This document shows, piece after piece, positions 8,129-16,679 of a stretch of 64,000 bases of DNA. Below the pieces are notes generated by a model. It did no database searches and was not told the DNA's origin. It saw nothing but the letters and a program-made list of their open reading frames with translations. Within the stretch, counting starts at the first letter, position 1, and each line of letters begins with the position of its first letter. The stretch spans positions 248,001 through 312,000 of the forward strand of contig JBDVBY010000007.1 of the NCBI GenBank assembly GCA_039942715.1, in the 5' to 3' direction. The position numbers and the translations under genes were made by a program. The DNA comes from JABDJX01 sp039942715 (GTDB lineage Bacteria; Pseudomonadota; Alphaproteobacteria; Rhodobacterales; Rhodobacteraceae).

Positions 8129-9094
8129 TTATAAGCCTATGCCGCTCTCCAATTCATCGCGTGTGATTGTGCCGGTTTGTGTCTTGTCACGCGCCAAGCG
8201 CGCGGCGAGCCGTGTCACGAAATCATTCGCAGGCGTGGCGATGCCGTGCAGCCGACCTAGATAACAAATCTCACCATTCAGAAAGTCGGTTTCGACCGAA
8301 CCTGCTGCGCGGGCCAGGCTTTGACTGGTCGATCCTCCGATACGGGGAACGCCGTCGACCGTACCGTTTTTCATCAGATCGCGTCGCGGGTCGGAGACAT
8401 AGACGTCTTGCCATTCGATCCCAGCGCCGTCCAGAACTGCACTTCCTTCTGCTCTGAGACGCTCGGAAATTTCGCCTCCATCGACCCCACGTCCCAGAGC
8501 TGCTTCAACGATATTGCCAAGGTTCAATACGAGTTTGCCGTACTTGAAGGACATGACATCGGCTTGTGGATATCCTCCGATCCCTGCCGGGGTCAGCGCG
8601 CTGGCAAGGGCCCCGTCCGCCGCGTCGATGCCTTTGGGATAGCGCCCGATATCAAAGTTGCCATAGTTGGGGCTGCACCATGCGATGGTCTCGTGCGGTG
8701 ACGTGTACTGCGCAGGCAGCATGACATTGACACCATGTACATTGGGGAAATATCGTAGGGTGATGGCCTCGTTGGCCACGCCGTTTTGGGCGCAAAAGAT
8801 TGGCTGATCGGTCACTCCGGCTGCACGAAGATCCTCTAGTGCTGCGACGCTGTCTTGTCCCTTGACCACAATCATGATGGCATCGTCTGGGCGGAAATCG
8901 ATTTCCTGTGCCGACACCACACCTTCAAATTTGGCGTGGATTGTGCGCTCAGGATTGCGCAGGGTCAGACCGCCATTACGGATCGCATCAAGGCGCGCGC
9001 CACGTGCGACACCAACAACCTCTTGTCCTGAATGGGCGAGCGCCGTGGCGATAACGCCACCCACCGCGCCAACGCCGTAAACAATTATCCTCAT
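8129..9094 (-). CDS. Ketopantoate reductase (PanE/ApbA) family oxidoreductase
   Basis: NAD(P)H-dependent reductase of the 2-dehydropantoate 2-reductase family, which reduces 2-oxo acids. The N-terminal Rossmann signature is YGVGAVGGVIATALA; a conserved KGQDSVAAL segment and CAQNGVANE follow, then the all-helical C-terminal domain. The 321-residue length is normal. It is the last gene of a leftward operon, nine bases after the iron alcohol dehydrogenase and behind a DapA-like lyase, which suggests a catabolic 2-oxo acid reductase rather than a pantothenate enzyme. The exact substrate cannot be read from the sequence. Confidence 0.85.
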   Translation of the reverse strand: MRIIVYGVGAVGGVIATALAHSGQEVVGVARGARLDAIRNGGLTLRNPERTIHAKFEGVVSAQEIDFRPDDAIMIVVKGQDSVAALEDLRAAGVTDQPIFCAQNGVANEAITLRYFPNVHGVNVMLPAQYTSPHETIAWCSPNYGNFDIGRYPKGIDAADGALASALTPAGIGGYPQADVMSFKYGKLVLNLGNIVEAALGRGVDGGEISERLRAEGSAVLDGAGIEWQDVYVSDPRRDLMKNGTVDGVPRIGGSTSQSLARAAGSVETDFLNGEICYLGRLHGIATPANDFVTRLAARLARDKTQTGTITRDELESGIGL

Positions 9095-9103
9095 CGGGCT
9101 TCC

Positions 9104-10216
9104 TTAGAATGCTGCGCGGTAGATGGCTTCGACGTCTGCGATGCTCATCTCGCGCGGGTTGTTGTCCATGAGGCGGCGAATGGCGTGCGCCTCTTCGGCC
9201 CATGTGCGCAGGTCGGCTGCGCTGGCACCATGGGCTTCAAGCGACATTGTCAGACCAAGAGACGTGCACCAAGCGCGCACGGCACCTGCGATATCGCCGG
9301 GGCTGCCAAGTCCTAGGGCCAAAAGAATCTCGTCGGTCTTCTCCGGCTGGGCCTCGGCGTTGAAGGCCAGCACGAGGGGAAACAATAGCGCGACAGCCAA
9401 GCCGTGTCCTAAGCCAAGCCGCGTGCCAAGGGGATAAGCCAGCGCGTGTCCGGCGGCGGTATTAACCGGGCCAAGGCACAGGCCACCGTAGAAGGACGAG
9501 AGCAACATGCCTGCCCGAGCCTCGTGGTTGCTGCCATCTGAGCAGGCTTTTGCAAGATGCTGCCCGGCAAGGCCAATGCCAAGGTGGGCATACCCATCCA
9601 CCAATGGATGTGCGTTAATATTGGTGAACGCCTCAACTGAATGAGCCAGCGCATCAACGCCGGTTGCGGCAGTCAAGGCTGGGGAAACGCTGAACGTCAG
9701 ATCAGGATCAAGGATGGCGATGTCGGCGGTCATGTGCGGGCTTTCCACGGCCAACTTAGCCCCTGTTTCAGATGAGGTGACTAGAGCGCGGATACCCCCT
9801 TCCGAGCCAGTGCCTGCTGTGGTGGCCACTTGGGCAAGGGCTGCACATTTCTGGCCCACTTTATTTGGTCCCACGATGTCACTTAACGTCTGATCGCTAT
9901 TCCAAAGCGCGGCGACCAGCTTAGCCACGTCCATGACAGAGCCGCCGCCCAGCCCGACGACCAAATTTGGTCGGTGCTGGCGCGCGACTTCTAATGCGGC
10001 GTCAAGATCGCTGTCTTTCGGTTCAGCCGGGATGTTTGGGGCAAGGGTGATGTCTCCGGTCAGCCCAAGTCGTTCGACCATGCCTCGGGTAGAGCGTGAA
10101 GGAACGACTAGAATGCGATCAAATGCGTTGGCCCAGGGTCCAAGGCGCGCAGCGGTCCCACTGCCAATTTCAATACGCTTGGGCAGGTGCAAAGTGGCAG
10201 GCGTTGAAAGGTCCAT
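9104..10216 (-). CDS. Iron-containing alcohol dehydrogenase / maleylacetate reductase family
   Basis: Group III NAD(P)-dependent dehydrogenase. Visible features: nucleotide-binding GGGSVMDVAKLVAAL, TTAGTGSEGGIRAL, and metal-ligand regions DPDL, ALAHSVEAF and GHALAYPLG containing the conserved Asp and His residues. ATG 10216 (MDLSTPATLHLPKRIEIG) is chosen because it lies one base after the stop of the upstream DapA-like gene; the start at 10282 would overlap that gene. About 370 residues, normal for the family. It probably oxidises or reduces an alcohol/aldehyde or maleylacetate-type intermediate in the same pathway as its neighbours. Confidence 0.88.
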   Translation of the reverse strand: MDLSTPATLHLPKRIEIGSGTAARLGPWANAFDRILVVPSRSTRGMVERLGLTGDITLAPNIPAEPKDSDLDAALEVARQHRPNLVVGLGGGSVMDVAKLVAALWNSDQTLSDIVGPNKVGQKCAALAQVATTAGTGSEGGIRALVTSSETGAKLAVESPHMTADIAILDPDLTFSVSPALTAATGVDALAHSVEAFTNINAHPLVDGYAHLGIGLAGQHLAKACSDGSNHEARAGMLLSSFYGGLCLGPVNTAAGHALAYPLGTRLGLGHGLAVALLFPLVLAFNAEAQPEKTDEILLALGLGSPGDIAGAVRAWCTSLGLTMSLEAHGASAADLRTWAEEAHAIRRLMDNNPREMSIADVEAIYRAAF

Positions 10217-10217
10217 C

Positions 10218-11135
10218 CTATGTCTCCAATGCTGCCATTTTGGCAAACACATCTGCACGTTCTTCGTCGGAAATTTCCACAAAGGGCGGGCGCAAATTAG
10301 TCCATGTCATGTCTCCGCGGATGCGCCCGATCATCGCCTTGGTCGTTGGAATTTGAGCGTAGCTGTTTGCCAGTGCGCGCCATGCGACGATTTCTTCCTG
10401 TGCAGCGTCGATCACTTCGGCTTTTGTGCTGTCCTGCCAATTGTCCCAAACCGTGCGCAGCGGGCCGGGCCCGACGTTTGTTGTCGCGGTGATGCAGCCC
10501 GCGCCGCCAGCCTGAAGCACATCGAGCATCATAGGATCAGCGCCAGCGAGTACAGCTAGATCGGGAAAGCGACGGCACATGGTTTGCATGTTTTCCAGAT
10601 CGCCTGAGCTGTCTTTGATGCCGCAAACGATGCCGGGGAATGCTCTCATTAACCTGTGGATCAAATCGTGGCTGATCGGGACAAAGCTGATCTGCGGGAT
10701 GTGGTAAAGAACCATCCGCAGATCGTCATTGGCGACGCCTTCGATAACACGAGAATAGTAGCGATAAAGTCCTTCGTCGTCCGGTTCTTTGTAATAGAAG
10801 GGTGGCAAGAGAAGCGCACCCTTCGTCCCAGCGTTGGCTGCATGGGCTGTCAGGGTTATGGTGTCACTTACTGACAGGGCTGCTGTGCCAGGGATCAGAA
10901 TGCTTGGATCAATGCCCCCTTCGATCATGGCATCCAGAAGCGCCATGCGCTCGGACAATCCAAAGTTATTTGCCTCCCCAGTGGTTCCTAAGGGGGCAAG
11001 GCCATGACAGCCCTCGCGCAGTAACGCTCGGCAATGCTCAAGGAAAAGGTTGGTCGCAATCGCGCCGTCTTGGGTGACGGGGGTTGCAACGGCACAGTGG
11101 ACACCTGACATGGTTTTGCGCGTTTTATCTGACAT
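10218..11135 (-). CDS. Dihydrodipicolinate synthase / N-acetylneuraminate lyase family aldolase
   Basis: Class I aldolase of the DapA/NanA superfamily. Signature segments: LGTTGEANNF (the GTTGE motif), the catalytic Tyr in LYHIP and the Schiff-base Lys in CGIKDSSGD. The ATG at 11135 has GGGAGGA nine bases upstream, so it is preferred over 11168. About 305 residues. It is first in an operon with an iron alcohol dehydrogenase and a PanE-like reductase, so a catabolic aldolase or lyase releasing pyruvate is more likely than lysine biosynthesis. The operon diverges from an EamA exporter gene. Confidence 0.87.
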   Translation of the reverse strand: MSDKTRKTMSGVHCAVATPVTQDGAIATNLFLEHCRALLREGCHGLAPLGTTGEANNFGLSERMALLDAMIEGGIDPSILIPGTAALSVSDTITLTAHAANAGTKGALLLPPFYYKEPDDEGLYRYYSRVIEGVANDDLRMVLYHIPQISFVPISHDLIHRLMRAFPGIVCGIKDSSGDLENMQTMCRRFPDLAVLAGADPMMLDVLQAGGAGCITATTNVGPGPLRTVWDNWQDSTKAEVIDAAQEEIVAWRALANSYAQIPTTKAMIGRIRGDMTWTNLRPPFVEISDEERADVFAKMAALET

Positions 11136-11303
11136 GGTTCTGCGTCCTCCCAGCCGCGCTACTGACACTTTCGACCGTCGGCTGGCTTGTCAAGCAGGCC
11201 TCGGTTCTCGCAAAATTGACATTGTGCTGGCGGGCGCGCACCCTAAGAAAATCGACGAGCCGCGCCACAAAAGGACCGGCAGAAAGGCGCAGCAGGTCAA
11301 TTT

Positions 11304-12194
11304 TTGGGACGCGAAATTGTAAGGGGACAGGATCGATCCGCCCTTTTGGGAGTGGCGCTGATGCTGGTAGTTTCGGCGCTTTTGGCGGTGGATTCTGTGT
11401 TGGTTCGGTTGTTATCGGAAAGCGTGCATCCCTTTGTCATGGGGTTCACTCGGGCGCTGTTTGGCTTGCTGGCCATTGCGCCTTGGCTGGTCACCAAACG
11501 TGGCATCCTGCAATCTGAATATCGTTTTCTGCATTTCTTTCGCGCCGTATTGAAACTCGGTGCGCTTGTGTCGTTCTTCTACGCTTTCGCACTTGCATCG
11601 CTTGCCGATGTGACCGCGATTGCTTTTACCTCGCCAATCTTTGTTACCATCGGCGCTTGGCTATTCTTGAAAGAGAAGCTGCTTGCCTTGCGGATCGTCG
11701 CAGTGGCGATCGGGTTTGCTGGCGTGATCTTTGTGCTTAGGCCCGGACAGGAAAGCGGCATTCCAATTGGCCTGTTGTTCGCTTTGTCAGGAGCCATTTT
11801 AACGGCGGTGATCCAGTTAATCCTTAAGCCGATGACAGCCAAAGACTCTAGCGAGACTTTGGTCTCTTGGAACCTTATCCTGCTTGTCCCGATTGCGGCG
11901 GTGCCCGCACTTTTTGTCTGGGTGACACCAAGTCCGACTGAATGGGTGATCTTGGCAATCCAAGGCGTGCTTGGTGCTCTTTCGATGGCGCTGGCGACTA
12001 AGGCGTTTTCGCTGGCCGACGCCTCGCTCATTACGCCGTTTGATTTCTTGCGGCTGCCCTTTGTGGCGATCCTTGGCTATCTCTTTTTCTCGGAAACCGT
12101 GCCTTACACCACTTGGATTGGGGGTGCGGTTATCTTTCTGGCAACGCTTCTTATGGCGCGCTCAGCGCGGCGACGTGTGATGAGCGAGAGTTAA
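11304..12194 (+). CDS. EamA (DMT superfamily) transporter
   Basis: About ten hydrophobic segments in two EamA repeats, the second with the usual DASLITPFDFLRLPF-type motif and SETVP near the end. These proteins export or import small metabolites across the inner membrane; the substrate is unknown. The start is uncertain: TTG 11304 gives 296 residues, and a later ATG at 11361 would shorten the first segment. It diverges from the DapA-like operon and is followed after two bases by the stop of a convergent LysR gene. Confidence 0.85.
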   Translation: MGREIVRGQDRSALLGVALMLVVSALLAVDSVLVRLLSESVHPFVMGFTRALFGLLAIAPWLVTKRGILQSEYRFLHFFRAVLKLGALVSFFYAFALASLADVTAIAFTSPIFVTIGAWLFLKEKLLALRIVAVAIGFAGVIFVLRPGQESGIPIGLLFALSGAILTAVIQLILKPMTAKDSSETLVSWNLILLVPIAAVPALFVWVTPSPTEWVILAIQGVLGALSMALATKAFSLADASLITPFDFLRLPFVAILGYLFFSETVPYTTWIGGAVIFLATLLMARSARRRVMSES

Positions 12195-12196
12195 AC

Positions 12197-13123
12197 TCAA
12201 CCAGTTTTTATGGCGCCGGACACTTCAGACAGAGCCTTTCGGATCACTGTCTTTACGCGCTGAGTAAGAACAGAGTCACGGTTGCGCGCGGCGTTTAGGT
12301 AGATATTTGCATGGAATTGCTCTGGCAGGTCGATCTTGCGGTAGACAAGGTGATCCATTTTCATCGCCATCGCAGAACGCGGCACAAGAGCCACGCCAAG
12401 TCCAGTATTCACCAAAGAGACAAGTGTCTGGGTTTGGCTGACTTCCTGAACCAGATTGGGCTGAACGCCCACCGCTGCGAAAATCGCCGTATGAATTTCG
12501 CGTAAATAACCGCCGCGCTCGCTGGAGTAGCCGATGAAATCCAGTCCATCGAGCTTTTCAACCTTCGCTGTGCCGGGCTGATCCAACGGATGGCCTTTGG
12601 GTATTGCCAGAACAAAGGGTTCGCGTACCACGCGGGTCGTCGCGATGCTTGCGGAACCGCCAGCCGTACGAGTAAGCCCAAGGTCAAGTCCAGCGGACTG
12701 CAAAGCCTCGGAAATTTCGTAGCTCATCATTTCGATGGGTGTAAAACGCACATCGGGCAGATCGCGTTTCAACGCAGTGACGATGCGCGGTACGAACTCT
12801 AGGGCCGCAGAAGGCACGAACCCCATAGTGATCGTTCCGCCTTCGCCGCGCTCGGCTTGACGCGCAATCAGAACCGCCTGTTCCGCGCGCTCAAGAAGAT
12901 CAATCGCTGCGGCTCTAAACGTGGCACCCGCCGGGGTCAGACGCACGGATCGCTTGTTGCGGTCCAGCAAGGTCATGCCAATTCCGGCTTCTAAAAGCTT
13001 GATTTGACGAGATAACGGCGGCTGCGTCATGTTCAGCCGCTGCGCGGCGCGCGTGAAGTTCAGTTCTTCTGCGACGGTGACAAAACAGCGAAGCTGGAAA
13101 AACTCAAATGTCGTCTTCGCCAT
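12197..13123 (-). CDS. LysR family transcriptional regulator
   Basis: The N-terminal winged helix-turn-helix is clear (FQLRCFVTVAEELNFTRAA, then LNMTQPPLSRQIKLLE), followed by a periplasmic-binding-like effector domain to residue 308. The gene is divergent from the dipeptide-type ABC operon, with a T-N11-A box between them at 13143-13157. The simplest reading is effector-dependent control of that operon, possibly with the EamA/DapA-like genes on its other side. The effector is unknown. Confidence 0.93.
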   Translation of the reverse strand: MAKTTFEFFQLRCFVTVAEELNFTRAAQRLNMTQPPLSRQIKLLEAGIGMTLLDRNKRSVRLTPAGATFRAAAIDLLERAEQAVLIARQAERGEGGTITMGFVPSAALEFVPRIVTALKRDLPDVRFTPIEMMSYEISEALQSAGLDLGLTRTAGGSASIATTRVVREPFVLAIPKGHPLDQPGTAKVEKLDGLDFIGYSSERGGYLREIHTAIFAAVGVQPNLVQEVSQTQTLVSLVNTGLGVALVPRSAMAMKMDHLVYRKIDLPEQFHANIYLNAARNRDSVLTQRVKTVIRKALSEVSGAIKTG

Positions 13124-13142
13124 TCACATTACCTGCTTATCA

Positions 13143-13157
13143 ATACAAAAACTGTAT
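13143..13157. promoter_or_regulatory. LysR-type T-N11-A box
   Basis: ATACA-N5-TGTAT, a perfect inverted repeat of the LysR-type T-N11-A form, 20 bases upstream of the LysR gene and about 140 bases upstream of the divergent binding-protein gene. Binding is inferred from form and position. Confidence 0.6.
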
Positions 13158-13294
13158 CACGTCAATCCAATAATGAAATAGACAATAAGACCTCTGCGTT
13201 TACTCTTTCCAAGTCTCCTTCGTCTGCCAAGTTGGCAAAATGAAGGGTGGGGCGGTCGTTCAGACTGCGGGACTTGGGAAATGGGAGGAAAATC

Positions 13295-14791
13295 ATGACT
13301 AATAAATATAGCTGCGTTGCTGCGGTCCTTTTTGCGACTACGATTGCCGGACAGGCAATGGCCGAAGAGCTGACCGTCGTGCTTGCTGAAGAACTCGACA
13401 TCGTTGATCCTTGCGAGGCGTCGCGATCAAACATTGGCCGTGTGATGCTGCAAAACGTATCGGAAACGCTCACCGAGATGGTGCCCGGCGAAGGCGTGCA
13501 GCCGCGCCTTGCAACCTCTTGGGAGGAAATGGATGGCGGCACTTGGCGCTTTACCCTGCGCGAAGGGGTGACATTCACAGATGGCACTGCTCTTGATGCA
13601 GGCGATGTCGCGCATTCGATTGCACGCTTCACTGGCGATGCGATTTCCTGTGAAATTGGCGATAAGTTCTTTGGTGGTATCGAGCTTACGACCAACGTCG
13701 TTGATGAAATGACAATCGACATCACGCCGAACCCTGCGCAACCGATCATGCCGCTATTGGCTTCGACAATGACTGTTGTTCCATCCGAAGCGCCGATTGA
13801 TGCTTATGTCGATACGCCGATTGGAACCGGGCCTTATGTCTGGGACGAGTATGTGCGCGGTCAGCATATCAAGATGTCTGCAAACCCGAACTATTGGGGT
13901 GACGCAGGTGCGGTAACGTCGGTGACTTATGTGTTCCGCTCGGACGCCGCTGTGCGTGCTGCCATGGTGGCAGCGGGCGAAGCGGATGTTGCACCGAACA
14001 TCGCGTTGCAGGATGCGACGACGGATATGGATTTCTCTTATCCAAACTCCGAGACGTTGTTCCTACGGCTTGATCATGACACAGCACCGCTTGATGACGT
14101 GCGTGTGCGCCAAGCGCTGAACTATGCGGTGGATCGTGAAGCATTTGTTGGCACGATCTTGGCCGATGGTACGATCCTTGCCACGGGCATGACCCCGCCG
14201 TCGACACTGGGGTATAATCAGGACCTTGAGCCTTATCCCTATGACGCTGAAAAGGCCAAGGCTCTGTTGGCCGAAGCTGCGGCTGATGGGGTTGCCGTCG
14301 ATACCGAGATCACTTTGATCGGACGGATCGGCAACTTCTCGAACGTTCAGGAAACCATGGAAGCGCTTTTGGCCATGTACCAGGACGTGGGTTTCAACGT
14401 GAAGCTGCAGATGTTCGAAGTCGCAGAGTGGCTTGAGCATTACTCCAAACCTTACGCCGATGGTCGTGGGCCAGAAATGGTTCAGGCGATGCACGACAAC
14501 GCCAACGGTGATCCGGTGTTCTCGATGTTCTTCAAGTACGCCTGCGACGGTCTGCAAGCGGGTTTGTGCGATGAAACCATCGACAGCCTGACGGCAGAGG
14601 CGACTGCGCTGACAGGTGTCGAGCGCGAAGCCAAGTGGAGTGAATTGTTCAAGTATATCCACGAGGATTCAGTGACCGACGTGATGCTTTTCCATATGGT
14701 TGGCTTCAGCCGTGTGAACTCTCGCCTTGATTTCACACCAACAATCCGTACGAACTCTGAACTGCAACTCGACCAGATCAAGTTCAACTAA
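13295..14791 (+). CDS. ABC transporter periplasmic binding protein, peptide/nickel family (SBP_bac_5)
   Basis: Extracytoplasmic receptor of a dipeptide/oligopeptide-type importer. ATG 13295 has GGGAGG eight bases upstream and gives a signal peptide ending AGQAMA-EE. The mature part shows family features: LATSWEEMDGGTWRFTLREG, FTDGTALDAGDVAHS, GTGPYVWDEY and DVRVRQALNYAVDREAF. 498 residues, normal length. It heads an operon of two permeases, a fused ATPase, a D-2-hydroxyacid dehydrogenase and an NHL protein. The ligand could be a peptide or a non-peptide such as an opine or a hydroxy acid derivative. Confidence 0.93.
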   Translation: MTNKYSCVAAVLFATTIAGQAMAEELTVVLAEELDIVDPCEASRSNIGRVMLQNVSETLTEMVPGEGVQPRLATSWEEMDGGTWRFTLREGVTFTDGTALDAGDVAHSIARFTGDAISCEIGDKFFGGIELTTNVVDEMTIDITPNPAQPIMPLLASTMTVVPSEAPIDAYVDTPIGTGPYVWDEYVRGQHIKMSANPNYWGDAGAVTSVTYVFRSDAAVRAAMVAAGEADVAPNIALQDATTDMDFSYPNSETLFLRLDHDTAPLDDVRVRQALNYAVDREAFVGTILADGTILATGMTPPSTLGYNQDLEPYPYDAEKAKALLAEAAADGVAVDTEITLIGRIGNFSNVQETMEALLAMYQDVGFNVKLQMFEVAEWLEHYSKPYADGRGPEMVQAMHDNANGDPVFSMFFKYACDGLQAGLCDETIDSLTAEATALTGVEREAKWSELFKYIHEDSVTDVMLFHMVGFSRVNSRLDFTPTIRTNSELQLDQIKFN

Positions 14792-14797
14792 GACTTT

Positions 14798-14828
14798 TTT
14801 CGGGGGGCGGGTATTCTGCCCCCCGAAA
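14798..14828 (+). terminator. Intra-operon stem-loop after the binding-protein gene
   Basis: An 11-bp perfect stem TTTCGGGGGGC / GCCCCCCGAAA with a nine-base loop, seven bases after the binding-protein stop and 20 bases before the permease. No U-run follows, so it more probably acts as a transcript-stabilising or partial attenuation hairpin that keeps binding-protein mRNA in excess. Confidence 0.7.
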
Positions 14829-14848
14829 CCATTCGGGGCAGTCACCAC

Positions 14849-15763
14849 ATGCGTTCATTTTTGGGCAAACGCGCCATTGCGAGCGCCATCTCACTGATCG
14901 GGTTGGTTGTACTTGTCTTCTTCATGACCCGGCTGACCGGCGATCCAACTGATCTTTTCCTGCCAGAGAATGCGACTCAAGAAGCGCGCGACAACTTCCG
15001 CCGCCTCAATGGGCTGGACAAGCCGATCATCGTTCAATTTTTTAATTACGTCGGCGACCTCCTGCGCTTTGATTTTGGTGACAGCGTGCGTCGCAACGAA
15101 CCGGCCATCGATTCCGTGATGCGTGGCTTTTTCTGGACGTTGCAATTAGCTGCAGTGACAATGTTGCTTGTAACAGTGGCCGCGATCACCATCGGCTCGT
15201 TGGCCGCATTTCACGTCGGCGGTGTTTTTGACCGTATCGCGACATTCTTTTCGCTTATGGGAGCCTCGGCGCCGGATTTCTGGATCGCCATTGTGGCCAT
15301 CGTCGTTTTCTCAGTCGGCCTTGGCTGGCTACCAACCTCTGGCACCGGCACAGTTTGGCACTGGATAATGCCGGTTGCTGTGCTTTTCATTCGGCCCTTT
15401 GGTTTGATCCTTCAAGTGGTGCGTGGTGCAATGATAACCGCGCTCAACTCGGCATACGTTAAGACTGCCCGTGCTAAAGGTGTGAAGAACAGGCCCATCA
15501 TCTTCGTCCACGCTCTGCGCAACGCTATGCTTCCGATTATAACCGTGATTGGAGATCAGACGACCGCGATCCTGAACGGCGCTGTGATTGTCGAGACGAT
15601 CTTTGGCTTTCCGGGCGTCGGCAAACTGATGATCGACAGCGTCTTGCAGCGCGATTTCAACGTCATTCTAGCAGCGGTCATGGTGACTGCTTTCGCGATC
15701 TTCCTGATGAACGTGCTGATCGACGTGCTTTATGCCGTACTCGACCCGCGGATCCGGTATTGA
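14849..15763 (+). CDS. ABC transporter permease, DppB type
   Basis: Inner-membrane permease of the dipeptide importer family. Features: an N-terminal membrane segment, the LRFDFGDSVRRNEP periplasmic motif typical of DppB, about six membrane segments and the EAA-loop region YVKTARAKGVKNRPIIFVHALRNAMLP that contacts the ATPase. 304 residues. It is followed after one base by the second permease gene. Substrate follows the binding protein and is unknown. Confidence 0.92.
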   Translation: MRSFLGKRAIASAISLIGLVVLVFFMTRLTGDPTDLFLPENATQEARDNFRRLNGLDKPIIVQFFNYVGDLLRFDFGDSVRRNEPAIDSVMRGFFWTLQLAAVTMLLVTVAAITIGSLAAFHVGGVFDRIATFFSLMGASAPDFWIAIVAIVVFSVGLGWLPTSGTGTVWHWIMPVAVLFIRPFGLILQVVRGAMITALNSAYVKTARAKGVKNRPIIFVHALRNAMLPIITVIGDQTTAILNGAVIVETIFGFPGVGKLMIDSVLQRDFNVILAAVMVTAFAIFLMNVLIDVLYAVLDPRIRY

Positions 15764-15764
15764 A

Positions 15765-16679
15765 ATGAGTGAAGCCGAGATCATTCCCGATACGCCGCAT
15801 CCTGTACGCACAACATTCGGGATGCTTTGGCGAGATAAATTTGCCTTCTGCGCCGCCATCTTCCTTTGTTTCATCATCTTTTGTGCCATTTTCGGTCCGT
15901 GGCTGTTGGAGGATGTGGCAACCAAACAGAACCTGCGCGGTCGCAATGCGCCGCCTTTTGATTTCTCGCGTCCGTGGTACTTCTGGCTTGGGGGGGATGC
16001 TTTGGGGCGTCCACTTTTGGCGCGGATCATGGTGGCCGCACAAAACACGATGATGGTAGCGGCGGGTGCAGTCGTTTGTTCACTGGCGATTGGGACGACA
16101 TTGGGGCTGATCGCGGGCTACACGTCCAAATTGGGCAGTCAGGTTATCATGCGTCTGGCCGATGTGATCATGTCTTTTCCGTCACTACTGCTTGCGGTGA
16201 TCGTCCTTTATGTGCTGCCACCGTCAGTCTTTAACCTTGTCATCGTGCTGGCGATCACGCGTATCCCAATCTATCTGCGCACCAGTCGCGCCGAGGTGCT
16301 TGAGGTGCGCGAACGTATGTTTGTCCAAGCAGCGCAAGTTATGGGCGCATCGTCAAACCGCATCATCTTTCGGCACATCCTGCCGGTCGTCTTGCCTACG
16401 CTTGTCACCATTGCCACGCTTGACTTTGCGCTTGTCGTTCTCGTGGAAAGCTCGCTGTCTTTTCTTGGCATTGGCATTCAGCCGCCAGAGATCACATGGG
16501 GTTTGATGGTTAGTCAGGGGCGGGCGTATCTGACAACCGCGTGGTGGCTCTCGTTCTGGCCGGGGCTTGCGATCATTCTGACGACGCTGTCGCTGAACCT
16601 TCTGGCAAACTGGATGCGCACGGCGCTTGATCCGGTCCAGCGCTGGCGGTTGGAATCGCGGAAGACGTCTGATGAGTGA
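15765..16679 (+). CDS. ABC transporter permease, DppC type
   Basis: Second permease of the importer. ATG 15765 (MSEAEIIPDTPHPVR) begins one base after the DppB-type stop. The protein shows the DppC pattern: N-terminal membrane anchor, GGDALGRPLLARIMVAAQNT, and the EAA motif FVQAAQVMGASSNRIIFRHILP, with five to six membrane segments. Its end overlaps the ATPase start by eight bases, showing translational coupling. Confidence 0.92.
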   Translation: MSEAEIIPDTPHPVRTTFGMLWRDKFAFCAAIFLCFIIFCAIFGPWLLEDVATKQNLRGRNAPPFDFSRPWYFWLGGDALGRPLLARIMVAAQNTMMVAAGAVVCSLAIGTTLGLIAGYTSKLGSQVIMRLADVIMSFPSLLLAVIVLYVLPPSVFNLVIVLAITRIPIYLRTSRAEVLEVRERMFVQAAQVMGASSNRIIFRHILPVVLPTLVTIATLDFALVVLVESSLSFLGIGIQPPEITWGLMVSQGRAYLTTAWWLSFWPGLAIILTTLSLNLLANWMRTALDPVQRWRLESRKTSDE